In this document: positions 6,706-6,712 of the stretch, piece by piece
Layout: every line of letters begins with the position of its first letter
Position numbering within the stretch: the stretch's first letter is position 1
The notes under the pieces: generated by a model
The model's input: the letters and a program-made list of their open reading frames with translations, nothing else
What the model was told of the DNA's origin: nothing
Databases searched by the model: none
Translations under genes and position numbers: made by a program
NCBI GenBank assembly: GCA_021323495.1
Contig: JAJQJO010000207.1
Location: 1-6,712 of the forward strand
Direction: 5' to 3'
DNA from: Cellvibrio sp.
GTDB taxonomy: Bacteria; Pseudomonadota; Gammaproteobacteria; Pseudomonadales; Cellvibrionaceae
DNA length: 6,712 nt

Positions 6706-6712
6706 GGCACTT

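Noticed and set aside
1..6712. Type II secretion (gsp) or PilQ/PilB/PilC type IVa pilus operon instead of MSHA
   Set aside because: The order secretin, GspA-like ATPase, TPR membrane protein, MshEN-bearing ATPase and GspF-like protein is the msh order; no gsp C/G-M or pilM-P genes are present.

Overview
The window holds the middle of a chromosomal MSHA (mannose-sensitive hemagglutinin) type IV pilus biogenesis operon. Five same-strand genes follow the order mshL (5' end missing) - mshM - mshN - mshE - mshG, which is the order known from Vibrio, Shewanella, Pseudoalteromonas and related Gammaproteobacteria. Base composition is balanced and even across the genes, and I see no mobile element, RNA gene or CRISPR array. 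The host is most likely a free-living, probably aquatic or surface-colonising gammaproteobacterium; a Cellvibrio/alteromonad-like lineage is a guess from the general look of the proteins, not something the window proves.

Layout: 1-1374 is the C-terminal 457 residues of the outer-membrane secretin MshL. A 94-nt gap (1375-1468) carries an inverted repeat just before a good ribosome binding site. 1469-2386 is the GspA/ExeA-type AAA+ ATPase MshM. It is translationally coupled to 2386-3681, the single-pass TPR protein MshN. After a 32-nt gap, 3714-5432 is the GspE/PilB-like assembly ATPase MshE, with a complete N-terminal MshEN cyclic-di-GMP-binding domain. After a 52-nt gap with a perfect hairpin, 5485-6705 is the inner-membrane platform protein MshG (GspF/PilC family). 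The last 7 bases are intergenic; in known loci mshF and the pilin genes mshB/A/C/D follow.

How they work together: by family knowledge, MshE powers pilin polymerisation on the MshG platform, the pilus leaves through the MshL secretin, and MshM and MshN probably help position or assemble the secretin or join the machine to the cell wall, as the ExeA/ExeB pair does in type II secretion. The two 24-residue MshEN motifs put pilus extension under c-di-GMP control. No internal promoter or terminator is convincing, so the five genes look co-transcribed from upstream of the window.

I did not find a clearly undescribed system. The points most worth a second look are the intact c-di-GMP switch in MshE, the two intergenic hairpins beside translation start regions, the lack of a Shine-Dalgarno site before mshE and mshG, and the split ExeA/ExeB-like architecture of MshM/MshN.
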